A stretch of DNA of 64,000 nt from Marinoscillum sp040218045. Lineage in GTDB: Bacteria > Bacteroidota > Bacteroidia > Cytophagales > Cyclobacteriaceae. The notes beneath the pieces are model-generated. The model was not told the origin of the DNA. It ran no database searches and saw nothing but the letters and a program-made list of their open reading frames with translations. Each line of letters opens with the position of its first letter. Positions within the stretch are counted from its first letter, which is position 1. The stretch spans positions 16,223 through 80,222 of the forward strand of contig JAVJQA010000025.1 of the NCBI GenBank assembly GCA_040218045.1. Direction: 5' to 3'. A program made the position numbers and the translations under genes. Shown here piece after piece: positions 1 through 8,367 of this stretch.

Positions 1-1
1 T

Positions 2-127
2 AGAAAAGCGGAAGCGGACTTTAAGGACATGCTGATCAAAAGGATAAGGCAACAGCAGCAGCAACGAGATGAAATGAGAAATCAACGGATGCGAAATAAC
101 GAATCTATGAGACAAAGAAAAAACTAG
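2..127 (+). CDS. C-terminal fragment of an unrecognised protein
   Basis: An open frame runs in from the left edge and ends at TAG 125-127, giving the last 41 residues of a protein. The tail is rich in Gln, Arg, Asn and Met, with a run of five Gln, and is strongly basic. Such low-complexity tails are common at the ends of bacterial proteins and carry no family information. I cannot name the gene. It is on the same strand as the next gene, which starts about 18 bp after this stop, so the two may be co-transcribed. Confidence 0.55.
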   Translation, partial: RKAEADFKDMLIKRIRQQQQQRDEMRNQRMRNNESMRQRKN

Positions 128-144
128 ACCTGAAGCTACCTGAT

Positions 145-1242
145 TTGATACGTTTTATTACACTTTCACTTTGCCTGACTATATCAGCTACGCTTACCGG
201 ACAGAACGATTCTCTATCTATTGAGGAACAGTTTGCTCAGCTTGAGGCCGAAATGGACTCTCTCTCCATTTTTCTTTTGTTTGACAGCATCCTAAGTAGC
301 TCCAGGGACTTCAAATATTCAGAACTTAATGTTCGCGGAAGTTACAACTCAAACGTACTTTCAGCGGGAAGAAACTTTGAAGGATATGACACGCTTTCTT
401 CAGCAAACTTTTCTCCCGGGATTTCTTACTACCATCAAAGTGGGTTTTTTGCTGATTACACCGGGTTTTGGAACCCCGGATATGATCCCGAATACAACCT
501 CTCTGTGGTTTCTGTTGGTTACATGAACAGTTTCCCAAAGTCAAGTTATCGGTGGGGGTTTAGCTCCAGCTATGAGCGCTGGTGGTATCATGGCAGTAGT
601 TCAAATGATTTAAACAATACAATTAGCAATACACTCACTTATTCCAGGAAATTTGGCTATGCCTCTCTTGACTACAGCCTTTTATTTGGGAATGACATTG
701 CTCACCGGTTAATTGGGACCATATCAGGGACTATTGAATTGGGGAAATTTTGGAAGTTTAAATCGATTAAAGTGATGCCCTCATTTTCTTCCATTTTTGG
801 CAATTCCGACATCACTGTGAGGTTTAGTGATCAATCACAGCAGAATTACAATGTCTATGAACAAATAAGATCAGGGGTTCTGGATGAAGGAGTGCGCCAG
901 GAATATGAAGCACAACTTTCAAGTCAGGAGCTTGACCAGATTGATCGCATTGAGAATAATCGCCAGCTGAGATTCAGGGAAAAACTCAGAAGAATTAGTT
1001 ATGTCTATTTCCAAAATAATGATGTCTACAATCTTGTGCTCAACGATCTAACCCAGGAAGAAACGGTCTACGGTTTCATGAACTATAGTTTCTCTCTCCC
1101 CGTCATTTTCTCCACAACTCATTGGACTACCATGTTGAGCTATACCTACAGTATTCCTGTTGAACTTCCCGGCGAACAGGACTTTCCCAATGTGGGATAT
1201 TTCGGAGCGTCAGTTATTTACCGAATCCCGTTTAAGAATTAG
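145..1242 (+). CDS. Exported protein, probable outer-membrane beta-barrel, unknown function
   Basis: This 365-residue protein opens with a signal peptide (hydrophobic residues about 4-18, then polar sequence from Gln20). The first ATG lies at residue 37 and would remove the signal, so the TTG at 145 is the likely start. From about residue 60 the sequence alternates aromatic and polar residues (YNSN, GISYYHQSGFFADY, SSSYERWWYHG), and it ends in short strands and basic residues, as in small outer-membrane barrels. A charged helical insert at about 230-290 could be a periplasmic or surface loop. I do not recognise the family. It lies just upstream of pyrG, which has its own promoter-like box. 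Confidence 0.6.
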   Translation: MIRFITLSLCLTISATLTGQNDSLSIEEQFAQLEAEMDSLSIFLLFDSILSSSRDFKYSELNVRGSYNSNVLSAGRNFEGYDTLSSANFSPGISYYHQSGFFADYTGFWNPGYDPEYNLSVVSVGYMNSFPKSSYRWGFSSSYERWWYHGSSSNDLNNTISNTLTYSRKFGYASLDYSLLFGNDIAHRLIGTISGTIELGKFWKFKSIKVMPSFSSIFGNSDITVRFSDQSQQNYNVYEQIRSGVLDEGVRQEYEAQLSSQELDQIDRIENNRQLRFREKLRRISYVYFQNNDVYNLVLNDLTQEETVYGFMNYSFSLPVIFSTTHWTTMLSYTYSIPVELPGEQDFPNVGYFGASVIYRIPFKN

Positions 1243-1277
1243 TATTCTGTATGGCAAATAATTAGTTCATAATAGCC

Positions 1278-1285
1278 TACCTTTG
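1278..1285 (+). promoter_or_regulatory. Bacteroidota-type -7 box upstream of pyrG
   Basis: TACCTTTG matches the Bacteroidota housekeeping -7 consensus TAnnTTTG and ends 37 bp before the pyrG ATG. I see no good -33 TTG at the expected distance, so the call rests on the -7 box and its position in the intergenic gap. Confidence 0.4.
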
Positions 1286-1322
1286 TGTCCCGTAACAATA
1301 CGAACAGAACTACTTTCACTTA

Positions 1323-2948
1323 ATGTCCAAGGTAAAATACATTTTCGTTACGGGCGGCGTAACTTCTTCGCTAGGAAAAGGCATCATTTCAGCATCTCTC
1401 GGTAAACTTCTTCAGGCTCGCGGTTATTCCGTCACCATCCAGAAATTCGACCCTTATATCAACATAGATCCGGGTACACTTAATCCATACGAACATGGTG
1501 AGTGCTATGTAACCGATGATGGTGCAGAAACTGATCTTGATTTAGGCCATTATGAAAGATTTTTAGGAATTCCAACCTCTCAGGCCAACAACGTTACCAC
1601 CGGAAGAATTTACTACAATGTGATCCAAAAAGAGCGTGAAGGTGAGTTTCTTGGCAAAACAGTACAAGTGGTCCCACACATCACAGACGAGATCAAAAAC
1701 AATATCTACAAACTTGGTGAAACCGGCAAGTTTGACATTGTGATCACAGAACTCGGTGGTTGTGTAGGTGACATTGAGTCTCTCCCATTCATAGAAGCAG
1801 TACGTCAGGCAAGGTTAGAATTGGGCCCAACAAATTGTATTTCCATCCACCTGACGCTGGTTCCCTATTTGAAAACAGCAGGTGAACTCAAAACTAAACC
1901 AACGCAGCATTCAGTAAAGGAACTCCTGGAAGCTGGAATCCAACCAGATATTTTGGTCTGTAGATCAGAATATCCCCTTTCTACGGAAATCAGAAAGAAA
2001 CTGGCGTTGTTTTGCAACGTACCTTTCAACTCGGTAATTGAATCCCTGGATGCTGAAACCATCTATGACGTGCCGATCCTGATGCGCAAGGAAAAACTGG
2101 ATGAAAGAGTTCTGGCGAAGTTTAAACAGTCGTACAAAAGAGAACCAAAGATTGATGCCTGGAAAGAGTTTCTTGGAAGGCTCAAGAATCCTACAAGCCA
2201 GGTGAGAATCGGGTTGATTGGAAAATATGTTGAGCTCAAAGACGCATATAAATCAATTGCCGAATCATTCATACACGCAGGAGCAGTCAATGAATGCAAT
2301 GTTCAGGTGGAGTGGATCCATGCAGAGGAAGTAGATGAAAGTAATACCCCTAAATTGCTGAAGGAGCTGGACGGTATTTTAGTGGCTCCCGGCTTTGGTG
2401 AGAGAGGTATAGAGGGGAAGATCAGTACGGTGAAATTTGCCAGGGAAAACAAGATTCCTTTCTTCGGAATTTGCCTGGGAATGCAAGTAGCTGTAATAGA
2501 ATTCGCCAGAAATGTACTAACGCTTAAGAAAGCAAACAGTACAGAAATGGACCCGAAGACTAAATACCCTGTGATTGACATCATGGAGGATCAGAAAAAC
2601 ATCAAAAATATGGGCGGAACGATGCGATTGGGCGCCTATGACTGCAACATTAAGAAAGGCACCAAAGCCTACAGTGTGTACGGTCATACCAAGATCTCTG
2701 AACGCCACAGACATAGATATGAATTTAATAACGAATACCTGCAGCAATATGAAGATGCAGGAATGATTGCTTCTGGTAAAAACCCAGACACAAACCTTGT
2801 GGAAATCATGGAATTGAAAGATCATCCATGGTTTATAGGATCACAGTATCACCCGGAGTTAAAATCTACAGTAGTGAACCCACACCCACTTTTTGTAAAA
2901 TTTGTGAAGGCCGCAATCACCTACCGAAGAGAAAAAGAAAGCAACTAA
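1323..2948 (+). CDS. pyrG: CTP synthase
   Basis: CTP synthase makes CTP from UTP, ATP and glutamine in the cytoplasm, the last step of pyrimidine nucleotide synthesis. The 541-residue length is normal. The N-terminal synthase domain (about 1-270) begins with the conserved SSLGKGIISASLGKLL nucleotide loop and carries the KFDPYINIDPGTLNPYEHGE segment. The C-terminal class I glutaminase domain (about 300-540) has the nucleophile elbow FFGICLGMQ with Cys384 and the GSQYHPE motif with His510 and Glu512, so both activities look intact. yidC follows after 32 bp and is probably co-transcribed. Confidence 0.98.
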   Translation: MSKVKYIFVTGGVTSSLGKGIISASLGKLLQARGYSVTIQKFDPYINIDPGTLNPYEHGECYVTDDGAETDLDLGHYERFLGIPTSQANNVTTGRIYYNVIQKEREGEFLGKTVQVVPHITDEIKNNIYKLGETGKFDIVITELGGCVGDIESLPFIEAVRQARLELGPTNCISIHLTLVPYLKTAGELKTKPTQHSVKELLEAGIQPDILVCRSEYPLSTEIRKKLALFCNVPFNSVIESLDAETIYDVPILMRKEKLDERVLAKFKQSYKREPKIDAWKEFLGRLKNPTSQVRIGLIGKYVELKDAYKSIAESFIHAGAVNECNVQVEWIHAEEVDESNTPKLLKELDGILVAPGFGERGIEGKISTVKFARENKIPFFGICLGMQVAVIEFARNVLTLKKANSTEMDPKTKYPVIDIMEDQKNIKNMGGTMRLGAYDCNIKKGTKAYSVYGHTKISERHRHRYEFNNEYLQQYEDAGMIASGKNPDTNLVEIMELKDHPWFIGSQYHPELKSTVVNPHPLFVKFVKAAITYRREKESN

Positions 2949-2980
2949 TACATCATAAGGAATAAGATAGAAGAGAATTT

Positions 2981-4813
2981 ATGGACAGAAATCAAATAGC
3001 AGGCTTGGTTCTGATGTTGGTGTTTATCACCGTTTATTTCCAGTTTTTTGCCCCAGAACCAAACCCTGAGACCGTTTCGGCAATGAAACAAGCCGATTCT
3101 ACCCAGGTTGACAGTACCACAGAGCAACCAGCTGATCAAGTGACTACCACCCTTTCGGATAGCGCCAGAAATAGCTTGAATGAAATGAAGTTTGGCTTGT
3201 TTTCAGGAGCTTCAGAAGGCACGAACAAAGTGGTTACCATTGAGAATGATAAAATGATCATTTCCTTCTCAGCTAAGGGAGGAACCGTTCAAAAGGTAAT
3301 ACTAAAGGAATTTGAAGATTTCAGGGGCAACCCACTTGTTCTGATTGATGATCAGCACGCAGCTCAGCATATTTACGTTGAGCACTTGTCGCGTAAAATT
3401 GACCTTTCAGAATTATACTTCAGCATTAAAGGTGGAGACAAAACCCTTACTGCGGGTGATACCACTTCACTGACATTTTCAGTGAGCTTACCTGAAGGAC
3501 AATCATTGTCATATACTTACACCATTCCTGGTGATGGTTATACACTCGGCATGTCTTTGCAGCAGAAAGGTTTAGAGTCAGTTATCGGTCAGAATGTCCA
3601 GTTTGCCTGGAATCAGCGAATGAACCGCCTGGAGAAAGATTTCAAAGATGCCAGGACCAGATCTACTGTAAAGTACCGGTTGGCTGATGGGGATGTAGAT
3701 GAACTGTCAGCTACCTCGGAAGAAAAAGAAGAAGAAACGCTGAGTGCTTCTACTACCTGGGTATCGTTCAGGCAAAAATTTTTCACCTCAGCCATTGTGG
3801 CAACAAAGCCTTTCACCGGCGGCTATGTGGCGAGTTATACCAATTTCGCAGATACCACAGCTGTGAAAAATGTAGAGATGTCGATGACGCTTCCTTCTGA
3901 GGACTTCTTTGGCAATCAAACAAATTTCAACTTCTATTATGGCCCAAACAACTACAATACGCTTAAAAGCGTAGCACCTGATTTCTATAAAAACGTAGAG
4001 CTTGGCTGGGGGCCATTGTCATGGATCAACCGATTTGCCATTATTCCAATCTTCCATTTTTTGGAAAAGTACATTTCCAATTATGGAATCATTATTGTGA
4101 TCATGGTAATCATTATCAGGATTGTGCTGTCACCATTGACCTATAAGTCACACATAGGCATGGCCAAAATGCGGGTAATGAAGCCCGAGCTGGATGAAAT
4201 TAAGGAAAAGAATGATGGAGACATGCAAAAGGCTCAGCAGGAGCAAATGGCACTTTATCAAAAAGTAGGCATCAACCCATTGAGTGGTTGTATACCGATG
4301 TTGCTTCAGATGCCAATCCTTTTTGCCATGTTCTACTTCTTCCCCAACTCCATTGAGTTGAGACAGGAAAGTTTCTTATGGGCACATGATTTATCCACTT
4401 ACGACAGTATTCTGGACCTGCCATTTACCATTCCATTTTATGGAGATCACGTGAGTTTATTCACATTATTGATGACTGCCTCTACGATCCTTTACACCTG
4501 GTCAAACAGCCAGATAACGACTGTTCAGGGGCCTATGAAGTCCCTTCAGTATGTGATGCCAATCATGTTCCTGTTTTTCTTAAACAGCTATTCTTCAGGA
4601 TTGACTTTTTATTATTTCGTTACCAACATCTTCTCATTCGGGCAGATTGCCTTGTTCAGGAAGTTTATTGATGAAGATAAGATCAAGCGAATGCTGGAGC
4701 AGAACAAAAAGAAGAATGCCAACAAGAAGAAATCCTCCTTCCAGCAGAAACTGGAGGATGCTATGAAGGTTCAGGAAGCCAAAAAGAAAGAAACTAAAAA
4801 GAAGAAGAAATAA
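2981..4813 (+). CDS. yidC: Membrane protein insertase YidC
   Basis: YidC inserts and folds inner-membrane proteins, alone or with SecYEG. The 610-residue protein starts with a transmembrane segment (about 7-24) and a Thr/Ser/Gln-rich linker. The large periplasmic beta domain typical of Gram-negative YidC spans roughly 75-345, and the conserved membrane core lies at about 350-570. The core shows the hydrophobic stretch with the conserved Arg before LSPLTYKSH, the cytoplasmic hairpin, and the GCIPMLLQMPILFAMF motif. The C-terminus is a Lys-rich tail, as expected for ribosome contact. It follows pyrG closely, and its stop is 12 bp from a palindromic repeat that probably ends the transcript. Confidence 0.97.
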   Translation: MDRNQIAGLVLMLVFITVYFQFFAPEPNPETVSAMKQADSTQVDSTTEQPADQVTTTLSDSARNSLNEMKFGLFSGASEGTNKVVTIENDKMIISFSAKGGTVQKVILKEFEDFRGNPLVLIDDQHAAQHIYVEHLSRKIDLSELYFSIKGGDKTLTAGDTTSLTFSVSLPEGQSLSYTYTIPGDGYTLGMSLQQKGLESVIGQNVQFAWNQRMNRLEKDFKDARTRSTVKYRLADGDVDELSATSEEKEEETLSASTTWVSFRQKFFTSAIVATKPFTGGYVASYTNFADTTAVKNVEMSMTLPSEDFFGNQTNFNFYYGPNNYNTLKSVAPDFYKNVELGWGPLSWINRFAIIPIFHFLEKYISNYGIIIVIMVIIIRIVLSPLTYKSHIGMAKMRVMKPELDEIKEKNDGDMQKAQQEQMALYQKVGINPLSGCIPMLLQMPILFAMFYFFPNSIELRQESFLWAHDLSTYDSILDLPFTIPFYGDHVSLFTLLMTASTILYTWSNSQITTVQGPMKSLQYVMPIMFLFFLNSYSSGLTFYYFVTNIFSFGQIALFRKFIDEDKIKRMLEQNKKKNANKKKSSFQQKLEDAMKVQEAKKKETKKKKK

Positions 4814-4825
4814 ACTTTATCAAAA

Positions 4826-4954
4826 GAGGCTGTCTCAAAAGGTTGGAGTCATTCTGAACTTGTTTCAGAATCTTTGATTTTAACAGCTAATCGCGGTTAA
4901 GATCCTGAAATAAATTCAGGATGACTGTTTGTTAAGACCTTTTGAGACAGCTTC
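4826..4954. repeat. 129-bp palindromic MITE-like element, copy 1
   Basis: The element is bounded by 18-bp terminal inverted repeats with one mismatch: GAGGCTGTCTCAAAAGGT on the left and its complement at 4937-4954. Two internal hairpins follow one another: ATTCTGAA at 4851-4858 with TTCAGAAT at 4864-4871, and ATCCTGAA at 4902-4909 with TTCAGGAT at 4915-4922. The right end runs into a T tract, so on the plus strand it would also work as a terminator for yidC. A near-identical copy in reverse orientation lies at 12561-12688. No coding capacity is present, so any movement would need a transposase in trans. Confidence 0.8.
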
Positions 4955-5409
4955 TTTTTTTGCTCATTTCCTAAATTCTTCTGCTCCTGGGGAAGAATTC
5001 CCAATCAACGCATTACTTGGATGTCAACCCATGTAGATTACTACTCAATTCAATAACGATGAAAGTATTGAGCATCCTCTCAAAAGGAGGTATTTCAGGG
5101 AATTCATATCTATTATTAACAATCAGGGATCAGGGAATTAGCAGCATTCACTGAAGGCAGGGGTTGAGGTTCCGAATTTCTTGATTGAACTTCCTTGCTA
5201 TCAATAAAAATAGAAGTTCACGGAAGCATCGAAAGTAATCAACTACTTATACACATTTGAAATGTTAATTACTTGATTACTAATAAGGTAACAATCTAAT
5301 AAAACAGAACTACCTGATTTCTTTACACCTCGGTATTTATCTTGTGTTTATGTTAAATATATTTGTGTCCTTTTCCTTTTAGAAAAGACCTTAAACTCTT
5401 CATTATACT
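4955..5409. other. Intergenic region upstream of parA, no gene seen
   Basis: This 455-bp stretch between the palindromic element and parA holds no convincing reading frame. The longest ATG-started frame I could read by eye is about 31 codons and looks random. The last 60 bp carry a promoter-like -7 box for parA. I looked for a parS-like palindrome here and saw none. Confidence 0.5.
5358..5365 (+). promoter_or_regulatory. Bacteroidota-type -7 box for the parAB operon
   Basis: TATATTTG fits TAnnTTTG and lies 44 bp before the parA start codon in AT-rich intergenic DNA. No strong -33 TTG is visible at 19-21 bp upstream. Confidence 0.4.
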
Positions 5410-6183
5410 ATGGGTAAAATTATTGCAATAGCAAACCAAAAAGGCGGTGTAGGTAAAACAACCACGGCTATTAACCTGGCTGCAAGTCTTGCTGCACTGG
5501 AATTCAAAACACTCATCGTGGATGCAGATCCACAGGCTAATGCAACTTCCGGTGTAGGAAAAAACCCAAAAGAAGTGGAAGTGAGTATTTACGAGTGCAT
5601 GGTAGATGGAGCAGATGCTGAAAAAAGCATCGTCACCACAGATATTAAATATCTAGACCTTCTACCCTCTCATATTGACCTTGTAGGTGCTGAAGTGGAG
5701 ATGGTAAGTATTTCTCAGAGAGAACAGAAAATGAAGCAATCACTTGCCAAGATTCGTGAGAAGTATGATTACATCATTATTGACTGTTCACCTTCACTTG
5801 GTTTAATCACAGTAAATGCGCTTACTGCTGCTGATTCGGTGATTGTACCGGTTCAGTGTGAGTATTTTGCGTTAGAGGGGTTAGGAAAATTATTGAATAC
5901 AATCAAAATAATACAGAACCGGTTGAATCCGGAACTGGAAATTGAAGGAATTTTATTGACCATGTACGATTTGCGTTTAAATCTTTCCAACCAAGTGGTT
6001 GAAGAGGTGAAAACTCACTTCAAGAGCATGGCTTTTGAAACATTAATTCCCCGAAATATTAAACTTAGTGAATCTCCTAGCTTCGGCGTGCCAGCGATCA
6101 CCCATGATGCGGAAAGCAAGGGTTCTTTGGCCTATCTGAATTTGGCTAGAGAAATCATGCAACGAAATGAGGTAACAGCATAA
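5410..6183 (+). CDS. parA: Chromosome partitioning ATPase ParA (Soj)
   Basis: ParA is a Walker-type ATPase that binds DNA non-specifically in its ATP form and, with ParB-parS, segregates the replication origin. The 257-residue protein opens with the deviant Walker A motif KGGVGKTTTAINLA. It also carries LIVDADPQANATSG (Walker A') and IIIDCSPSLG (Walker B), with the PVQCEYFALEGL segment typical of Soj. It has no N-terminal DNA-binding extension, as usual for chromosomal type Ib ParA. parB begins 9 bp downstream, the usual pairing. Confidence 0.96.
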   Translation: MGKIIAIANQKGGVGKTTTAINLAASLAALEFKTLIVDADPQANATSGVGKNPKEVEVSIYECMVDGADAEKSIVTTDIKYLDLLPSHIDLVGAEVEMVSISQREQKMKQSLAKIREKYDYIIIDCSPSLGLITVNALTAADSVIVPVQCEYFALEGLGKLLNTIKIIQNRLNPELEIEGILLTMYDLRLNLSNQVVEEVKTHFKSMAFETLIPRNIKLSESPSFGVPAITHDAESKGSLAYLNLAREIMQRNEVTA

Positions 6184-6192
6184 TCTGAGGAC

Positions 6193-7083
6193 ATGGCCGA
6201 GAATAAGTGGAAAAAGAAATCAGGGTTAGGTAGAGGACTTGGAGCACTGCTGGAAGACTCAGAAGAGAAAGAACAAATCAGTGGTTCTGGTGCTACAATC
6301 AGAGGAGCCATTAGCGAGATTCCAATTACCCAAATCGAGGTAAATCCATTCCAGCCAAGAACTGACTTCAATGAGGAAGCTCTTGAGGAACTGGCGGAAT
6401 CTATTCGTGTTCAGGGAATTATCCAACCTATTACTGTAAGGGCACTAAGTGACACGGAGTTTCAACTGATCTCTGGGGAACGTAGACTTCAAGCGAGTAA
6501 GCGTGCGGGGTTAGAAATGATTCCGGCATACATTCGGACAGCTGATGATCAACAAATGCTGGAAATGGCATTGATTGAAAACATTCAGCGTGAAAACCTC
6601 AATTCAATTGAAATAGCTTTGAGTTATCAGCGTTTACTGTCAGAATGTGATCTTAAGCAGGAGCAACTGGGTGAGCGAGTTGGCAAGAACAGGACCACTG
6701 TTAATAATTACTTAAGGCTTTTAAAATTACCTCCTGATATTCAAATAGCGCTTAGAGATGGAAAACTCTCTATGGGGCATGCCCGGGCAATTGTGAATAT
6801 TGAGAATGTAGACCTACAACTCGACATCTTCAAGAAGATTGTCAGAGAAGAGCTTTCTGTAAGAAAAGTGGAACAACTGGTAAGAGATCTGGGCAAGAAA
6901 AAAGAAGCTCCCGAACAAACGGAGCAAATTAACCCCGAGATCACTAACTTGCAGAAAAAATTAACGTCTCACTTTGGTACGAGCATTAAGATCAAAGCAG
7001 ATAAAAACAACAAGGGTGAAATTAAAATACCTTTCGTCTCAGCTGAAGAATTGGATCGAATTCTCGAGTTACTCAATATTTAA
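6193..7083 (+). CDS. parB: Chromosome partitioning protein ParB (Spo0J)
   Basis: ParB binds parS sites, spreads as a CTP-dependent clamp and recruits ParA. In this 296-residue protein a short basic N-terminus with the typical GLGRGLGALL sequence (about 10-20) leads into the ParB N-terminal domain. That domain shows NPFQPRTDF, the GERRLQASKRAG signature of the CTP-binding fold and ENIQRENLNSIE. A helix-turn-helix (RVGKNRTTVNNYLRLL, about 155-175) and a C-terminal dimerisation segment follow. It forms one operon with parA, and the DUF5683 gene begins almost at its stop codon. Confidence 0.96.
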   Translation: MAENKWKKKSGLGRGLGALLEDSEEKEQISGSGATIRGAISEIPITQIEVNPFQPRTDFNEEALEELAESIRVQGIIQPITVRALSDTEFQLISGERRLQASKRAGLEMIPAYIRTADDQQMLEMALIENIQRENLNSIEIALSYQRLLSECDLKQEQLGERVGKNRTTVNNYLRLLKLPPDIQIALRDGKLSMGHARAIVNIENVDLQLDIFKKIVREELSVRKVEQLVRDLGKKKEAPEQTEQINPEITNLQKKLTSHFGTSIKIKADKNNKGEIKIPFVSAEELDRILELLNI

Positions 7084-7090
7084 ATTTATT

Positions 7091-7645
7091 TTGATCGTTG
7101 GCTTGATTGGTCAATGGTCTTTCTGTGAGGCGCAGATTTCCAAGGCGGATTCTGCGTTTCTCAACAGGGAAGATATTGAAACCATTGAATCTGTTTCAGA
7201 GCTTGACCCAAACAAGGCCGCAATTCTGTCTGCAGCCCTTCCCGGTCTTGGTCAGGCATACAACAATCAATACTGGAAAATCCCGATCATCTATGGTGGC
7301 GGGATTATTATTGGTCATTATATAAAATACAACCACGAGATTTATCACGAATTTAGAAATGCACTGGTGGCTGAGGTGGATGGTAATGACCAGACGATTA
7401 ACCCTTACGAGTTTAGTACAGATGCCATCAGGCGACAAAGGGACGCTTTTAGGAGGAACCGGGACCTACTGATATTGATTGCAGGTGCTTTTTATATGCT
7501 CAATATTGTAGATGCCAATGTATCCGCTCATTTGCACGAATTTGATGTGAATGAGAAGCTTTCCCTGAAAATATCCCCTTCTATTGAGTCAACTCCATTA
7601 TTTTCGCAGGCCGTAGGTATTTCTTTATCATTAAGCTTTAAATAA
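7091..7645 (+). CDS. DUF5683-type exported or membrane protein
   Basis: This protein of about 184 residues resembles the DUF5683 family found next to parAB and dapB in many Bacteroidota; its function is unknown. The conserved core is DPNKAAILSAALPGLGQAYN, with glycine-rich hydrophobic segments (PIIYGGGIIIGHYI) and a second hydrophobic stretch near LLILIAGAFYMLNIVDA. The start is uncertain: the frame stays open back into parB, where a TTG at 6974 would give a 110-bp overlap. The TTG at 7091 is the only usual start codon after about 7020 and leaves a short hydrophobic leader before CEAQ. The stop overlaps the dapB ATG by one base (TAATG), which implies coupled translation. Confidence 0.75.
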   Translation: MIVGLIGQWSFCEAQISKADSAFLNREDIETIESVSELDPNKAAILSAALPGLGQAYNNQYWKIPIIYGGGIIIGHYIKYNHEIYHEFRNALVAEVDGNDQTINPYEFSTDAIRRQRDAFRRNRDLLILIAGAFYMLNIVDANVSAHLHEFDVNEKLSLKISPSIESTPLFSQAVGISLSLSFK

Positions 7646-8361
7646 TGCGAATAGCGATCATTGGATATGGCAAGATGGGCAAGACCATCGAATCAATTGC
7701 CAGGTCAAGAGGACATGAGATCAGCAAGATCATTGATCAAAACAATGCTCAGGAAATTGAGGACATCTCCCCTGCCACAACTGATCTGGCCATTGAGTTT
7801 TCTCAACCAGACTCTGCCCTGAGCAATATCAAAACATTGTTGAACAACGGCGTAAAAACCATTGCCGGTACCACCGGGTGGTTGGACCATTACCAGGATG
7901 TAGTGGCACTGTGCAAATCCAAAAATGGCACTTTCCTCTACGCTTCCAACTTTAGTATTGGTGTGAACCTCTTCTTTGAACTCAATGAATGGTTGGCCAA
8001 AAAAATGGCTCAACTTGAGGGCTTTGAGGCGTCTATGGAAGAAATACATCACACCGAAAAGAAAGATGCCCCGTCAGGCACTGCCATTACACTTGCTGAG
8101 GGATTGCTGAGCAATAATGAAAAAGTAAGAAGCTGGGTCAATGAACCATCATCTGACCAGGCTACTTTAGGCATTGTATCAAAACGCGAACCTGACGTAC
8201 CGGGCACGCACACTATAGCATATAGTACCCCACTTGAAACTATTGAAATTAAGCACATTGCACACGATCGGAAAGTTTTCGCAGAAGGTGTAATAAAAGT
8301 GGCTGAGTGGGCGACTAACCAAACCGGAATTTTATCAATTAAAGATTTTCTAAAACATTAA
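7645..8361 (+). CDS. dapB: 4-hydroxy-tetrahydrodipicolinate reductase
   Basis: DapB reduces 4-hydroxy-tetrahydrodipicolinate with NAD(P)H in the diaminopimelate/lysine pathway, feeding peptidoglycan and lysine synthesis. At 238 residues it is the short form usual in Bacteroidota. The N-terminal Rossmann fold carries the dinucleotide loop GYGKMGKTIE. The catalytic segment reads EIHHTEKKDAPSGTA, with the His pair and Lys expected for substrate binding, and GTTGW and ASNFSIGVN are also conserved. Its ATG overlaps the preceding stop, and lepB starts 6 bp after its stop, so it sits in the middle of a tight operon. Confidence 0.97.
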   Translation: MRIAIIGYGKMGKTIESIARSRGHEISKIIDQNNAQEIEDISPATTDLAIEFSQPDSALSNIKTLLNNGVKTIAGTTGWLDHYQDVVALCKSKNGTFLYASNFSIGVNLFFELNEWLAKKMAQLEGFEASMEEIHHTEKKDAPSGTAITLAEGLLSNNEKVRSWVNEPSSDQATLGIVSKREPDVPGTHTIAYSTPLETIEIKHIAHDRKVFAEGVIKVAEWATNQTGILSIKDFLKH

Positions 8362-8367
8362 TCATAA

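Noticed and set aside
5200..5409. parS site upstream of parA
   Set aside because: I looked for a 14-16 bp palindrome of the TTCACGTGAA kind and saw none in this gap. A partial CACGTG inside yidC (about 4449) does not extend into a parS.
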